From positions 60,209,740 through 60,273,739 of the forward strand of contig NC_082691.1 in NCBI RefSeq assembly GCF_949987515.2: DNA of 64,000 bases, read 5' to 3'. How positions within the stretch are numbered: position 1 is the first letter of the stretch; every line of letters begins with the position of its first letter. This DNA is from Delphinus delphis. Lineage: Eukaryota > Chordata > Mammalia > Artiodactyla > Delphinidae. Shown in pieces: positions 59,720-64,000 of the stretch. The position numbers were made by a program, and so were the translations under genes. The notes beneath the pieces are model-generated. The model did no database searches. It was given only the letters and a program-made list of their open reading frames with translations, and had not been told where the DNA came from.

Positions 59720-61080
59720 AAATATAAAATGATACCTGTCACCTCACTGCTCACCTTAGAAACCAGTATATTACAGCATCCACCTGTATGCTCCACCTCT
59801 TTCTTGAGGGAAACCACTCTTAGAATGCTGTGTTGATAGTTCTCTTGCTTTAAAACAAATTGTCATATCCTGTATGTACATTCTTGAACATGCAGGAGAC
59901 AATGCTTAGTTTTCCTGGTATTTGAGCTTTATAAATATGGCATCACATTACATGTAATCTCCTGCACCTTGTCATTATTATGTCCCTGAAATTCTTCATG
60001 GTTTGGAGTCGCTATGTTTTATTCATTTTCACTGCTCCACAATATACTTTATTAGAAATACACCAGCTTATTCGTTCTCCTGTTCGTAAACATTTTAAGC
60101 TGTTTCATTTTTGCTATTATGAACAATTCCATAATTTGGATGTGTTTCCAGATCCAGGTACCCAAGAGTTTCTCTGGGATATGTAATTCAGAGTGGAATT
60201 TCTGGTTGAAAAGCTTTTACACTGTTGTTTGCAATTTTATTCCAAAATGATTCTTTCAGTTTGTAAGTCACTAGCAGGGTGTGAGAGTTCTTGTAGAATC
60301 ACATTCTCAGCAACACTGTGTATTGTCAGACTTCTACATTTTTGCCAATCAAGCAGGTAGAAGACAAATCCCGTTGTAGTTTAAATTTGTATTTTTTGAT
60401 TACCGATGAGGTTGAGCATCTTTTCATGATTTAATTCACCATGTATGTGTCTTCTTCAGTGAAATACTCATTTCTTTCTTTTGCTTATTTTCTTATTTCT
60501 ACTAGGTTTTTTCTTATTGATTTATTGTAGTTCATTATAAATACTAGATACTAATCTCTTGCCAATTACGTATAGTGCAAACATCTTTTCCCATTGTGTC
60601 GCTTGTCTTTTCATTCGTTTTATGGTGTCTTTTGACAAACAGAAATTTTCAGCTTTGAGGTAGTCAAAGTACCTCAAACTTTTCATTGTGTTTTCTTAGA
60701 GATATATCCGTGCCCCAAGTTTATAAAGACACACTCTTCATTTGTCTCCTAAAAGTCTTAAAGTTTTGTTTCGAACATTTAAGTTTTTAATCTATTTGGG
60801 ATTTTGGGGGGTGGGGTGAAGCTATGGTGTGAGGTAGGGATCTGAATGAATTTTTTTCCATGTGGATAACCCATAATCTCAACATATTTAATCACAGTGA
60901 CTCTCCCACCCATCCACCTCATTAATCATCTGCAAGGACACCTCTTCCAGGTAGCAAGGCTGCCTCATGTACAGGGGATGTTGCATTGATCAATATGCCT
61001 TCTCCTGTACCCAAACCATACCACCTCAATTACTCTGGCTTTACAATAAATCTTGATACCTGCCTGGTAGGACCTCCTGG
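59720..61080 (-). mobile_element. Old L1 (L1M-type) relic, about 1.35 kb
   Basis: Antisense L1 blocks in order: 'ttgagctttataaatatggc', 'tccacaatatactttattag', 'ctctgggatatgtaattcag', 'acattctcagcaacactgtg', 'gaggttgagcatcttttcat', 'cttttcccattgtgtcgctt', then ORF2-derived 'attactctggctttacaata' near 61030. Many indels; no open ORF2 remains. Confidence 0.85.
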
Positions 61081-61084
61081 TAAC

Positions 61085-61798
61085 TAGGTTACAGTTTGAC
61101 TTTGAGGCAAAGAATGAGGCTCAAACATTCTAACGAAGAGGATAAGAGAAAAGATGTTAAAGAGTTTACTCCATTGTTTGCTTAAAAATAATATCTGTTA
61201 TTCTCTTCTGTTCCTTAAGGCTAGGCTAAGATTGCTTTCATTAGACATGCATGTTAGTGATTCTAGCTGATATACAAAATTCAGACTCCCCGGTGATCCA
61301 GACGAAGGTGGTGAAATTTGACTTTTCTCTTTTTGCTTCAAGGCATCAGCTGAGATATGTTGCAAAAATGATCAGCCCTTTATGACCCTTAGAAAATAAG
61401 GCCACATTAAAATGTTACTTTTGTGCTTATTCTCAAGTATCTCTAATGCTGTGACATGTCTGCATTTCTTCAAGGTTATTCATACAGGGCTTCATGTTTA
61501 TAGAGCTAAGATAACTGGATGAACTTGAAGTTTCCTCGGGGCGGGGGGTGGGGGGGGGAGTCTTAGGGACTCTGCTATAAACTCTCTGCTCTCTATGGAC
61601 CACACATTTTATAACTCATTCTGTATAAACAGCCCAAATCTTTTGAGCATTTTCCATCCAGTGAATGTTGAATAAATTCCTTTTAGTGGTGACACTGACT
61701 TTTTAGGCTGTTTATTTGGACTTCCTCATTGGAGATATAGTCATACAAATGGAAGAATCTTTTAAATGTGATGGCCAGGATGCACTGTAAGTCATGTT
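61085..61798. other. Intergenic stretch with a G-rich run
   Basis: The G-run at 61538-61560 has several G3+ tracts. Nothing else recognised. Confidence 0.5.
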
Positions 61799-61808
61799 TA
61801 TAAATGGG

Positions 61809-62226
61809 TTTTTTTTTGTTTTTGCTTTTTGGTTTTTTTTAAAACAGGACGAGACAAGGTGTAGTAAGTGTCGGGACTCAGGAAGCGCTTCACAGAGGAG
61901 ATGCTTTTTTTTTTTTCCAAGAAGATGTTGGGGGTAGGAGTTTATTAATTAATTTATTTATTTTGGTTGTGTTGGGTCTTCGTTTCTGTGCGAGGGCTTT
62001 CTCTAGTTGTGGCAAGCGGGGGCCACTCTTCATCGCGGTGAGCAGGCCTCTCGCTATCGCGGCCTCTGTTGTTGCGGAGCACAGGCTCCAGATGCGCAGG
62101 CTCAGTAGTTGTGGCTCACGGACCCAGTTGCTCCGCGGCATGCGGGATCTTCCCAGACCAGGGCTCGAACCCGTGTCCCCTGCATTAGCAGGCAGATTCT
62201 CAACCACTGCGCCACCAGGGAAGCCC
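61809..62226 (-). mobile_element. CHR SINE, long form, with about 120 bp of 3' transduced sequence
   Basis: The SINE body is about 61940-62226, ending backwards in 'ccaccagggaagccc'. ATAAATGGG at 61800-61808 and 62227-62235 flanks not the SINE alone but the SINE plus about 130 bases of non-SINE sequence containing two T-runs (61809-61840 and about 61907-61917). In sense this reads SINE, A-rich tail, unique segment, A-run, unique segment, A-rich tail, TSD. Confidence 0.78.
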
Positions 62227-62239
62227 ATAAATGGGGTTT

Positions 62240-63870
62240 AATATTCTCCATGAAGGTGCAGAAAGAGAGGCAATATATAGTATACACAGTACTCACTATT
62301 CAGTCCAATACATGGTAGAGCACATAAAAAGTAGCCCTGGGGGTGGGAAATGTGTATCTATATAAATGTATATTTTAAAGAACTTTGAAAATTGGCTTAC
62401 AAAGGAATATTAAAGTTGCAAAGAATTAGCAATATACGTTTAAGTATCACCTACTAGAGAACATACTCATGGTTGAAGAGCAGGAATCAATAGCTTAGAA
62501 AGAAGAAAGCCAGCCTTCTGGGTTCCTTTTCATTTCCCGTCATCTCTCTTACTCCCTTCCAAGCCCTGATACCCTTGTCTTCCCTTCGCCCACCCGCAGG
62601 TAGCAGCATTATCTTTCTTAAACATGCTCATTGAGCCCTTTCTGTCTCTTTCAGTTCTCCTCTCATGTTCCACCCCACTGTGGACCCCAGGCCTGTTCTT
62701 CCATTAGAAAGGTCTGTGCATATCCTGGTCCACCTCCTGTTTCCTTGATGGACTAAGAAGCAAACTTCCTGTGGGAGTCCTTAGCTCTCTCAAGGTTTAA
62801 CCACCATGAGTATAAATGGTGACATGGCTGGTGTACCACTGGAAAATAATAAATCCCCAAAGAAGTTAGACCTTGGAGCAAAGATGCTTCTCTGTTGCCT
62901 CTGGCTCTTTTTCCTACTTGTACAAGGGAGGTGCCTGCCTAAGTGTAAAGTTCACAAAAAGCCTTGCCAGAAGCTGGAAGGGCTTTGAGATGAGGTGTGA
63001 TTCTTGCGTCATTGAACTCCCACACTGGACTTCCTTTGGGCGTGTCACACATCTGCAGAGGGAGGCCCCACAGGAAAGTTTTACAGCCTCTAAGGGAGGA
63101 ACATGAACTAACCTATCTATACAGTTTATGAAGCTTATTTTTTACTTTTCTCCATATATTCCCTTTTCTTCCTTTTCCCTCCCTTCCTTCCTTCTTTCCT
63201 TCCTTCCTATCTTTTTTCTTGTTCTCATCCTTTCATTCTCAACCTGTTTTTTTTCCCTGACTTAAATCTCTTTAGCTTTTCAAACCAGTCCCCACCTTGG
63301 CTCATGGCACCTATAGGATAAACATGATTCTTCCCTTGGACAGTTTTCATATTCTGAAACATCAGTATTTAAACAGTCCTCTGGAGTCTACTCTCCCTTC
63401 TCCAGGCTGATGTGGTTCTCATTATCTTCTGGCCAGGTGTCGTCCCACTTTTATTCCTGCTGGGGTGGTTTTCTTCTCCCCTTTGTGCATTCAGAGGACT
63501 GAGAAGAATATACTCAGTGTCACCCAGCTGGTTATTTCATTAAGTTCGCAGAGCTTGCTCCATTTTACCTGAAGGAAAATATTTTTCATGGCTAAATTGA
63601 AAGCTAGTATAGATTATGGTATATCGATTGCAGAAATGAAGTTTACAATGGGAAGAGATTCTAATTGGGGGTCAGAAAGCATGATGAAAAATGTTTTAAT
63701 GGTGTCGTTAGTATTGTAATTTATTCATTGATTCTTGGTTTGTTACTTATGCATTCATAAGTACCTGCTTGATCCATAGCCATCCCCTACACTGAGAATC
63801 TCATGATGAGAAACTTCAAATTGTCTTCAGAAAAGCATGCATAGCATCAATTTGAAATTGATGGTGTATT
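62240..63870. other. Intergenic stretch
   Basis: A (CCTT)n tract lies at about 63166-63210. A 60-codon frame at 62806-62988 starts in a strong Kozak context (ACCACCATGA) with a leucine-rich hydrophobic segment (MLLCCLWLFFLLVQG), but nothing else supports it as a gene. Confidence 0.4.
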
Positions 63871-63874
63871 AGTT

Positions 63875-64000
63875 AGGGTTATTAGTTAGGGTTAGGCTTC
63901 TGTAGCAAAGAGACACCCCTCAAATACAATGGCTTAAATAAGATTGGATTTTAATTCTTTCTCACATAAATAGGCAGCAGGGCGGTTCTGCTCAGATTCA
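63875..64000 (+). mobile_element. MLT1-like LTR start, cut by window end
   Basis: 'ggtgtattagttagggttat' and 'acaatggcttaaataagatt' resemble the 5' end of the MaLR-type LTR. 'attagttagggtt' is repeated in tandem at about 63868-63893. Confidence 0.45.

Noticed and set aside
16161..64000. TRIL or CPVL, the expected next genes
   Set aside because: No leucine-rich-repeat frame (TRIL) or serine-carboxypeptidase exon (CPVL) was recognised; they probably lie beyond the window.

Overview
This window is mammalian nuclear DNA, almost certainly from a cetacean and probably a toothed whale. At least ten copies of a tRNA-derived SINE begin with a 'gggcttccctggtggcgcag' or 'gggacttccctggtgg' head. Several are the short, GC-rich, little-diverged form typical of the cetacean CHR family, some with intact target-site duplications (TSDs). 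L1 3' ends of cetartiodactyl type, L2, MIR, MER5-like and Tigger-like relics supply the rest of the recognisable repeats. No bacterial, plasmid or viral gene organisation is present.

The only protein-coding gene I can support is the 3' end of CREB5 (CRE-BPa), a bZIP transcription factor of the ATF2/ATF7/CREB5 family, on the + strand. Positions 1-8632 are its penultimate intron. Exon 8633-8741 encodes the end of the leucine zipper. After an 864-bp intron, the terminal exon starts at 9606 and the stop codon ends at 9769. A 3' UTR of about 6.4 kb follows, to a canonical AATAAA at 16138-16143. Two features of this locus stand out. The terminal-exon acceptor has a (TG)9-C-T5 arrangement resembling the CFTR exon 9 acceptor. 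The 3' UTR carries a long (GT)n(GA)n tract and, about 300 bases before the polyadenylation signal, a run of almost pure G.

From about 16.2 kb to 64 kb I find no gene. In human, CREB5 is followed by TRIL and CPVL, and neither is visible here, so this is taken as the CREB5 downstream intergenic region. It is a patchwork of L2, MIR and L1 relics, young CHR SINEs, old LTR-like and hAT-like elements, and CA/GA/CT microsatellites. A CpG-rich stretch at about 39.05-39.65 kb lacks obvious repeat ancestry and is the best candidate for an unannotated promoter or regulatory element.

The most informative structures are records of retrotransposition. Two SINE insertions carry extra non-SINE sequence between the SINE tail and the TSD, as expected of 3' transduction. 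An L1 remnant of only about 59 bp lies between perfect 17-bp TSDs. In one place a SINE has landed in the TSD of an earlier L1. One SINE has a triplicated 20-bp unit between its A- and B-box regions. A 219-bp near-identical direct repeat in the CREB5 intron begins exactly at the end of a Tigger-like element. No CRISPR array, functional tRNA, rRNA or operon was found.
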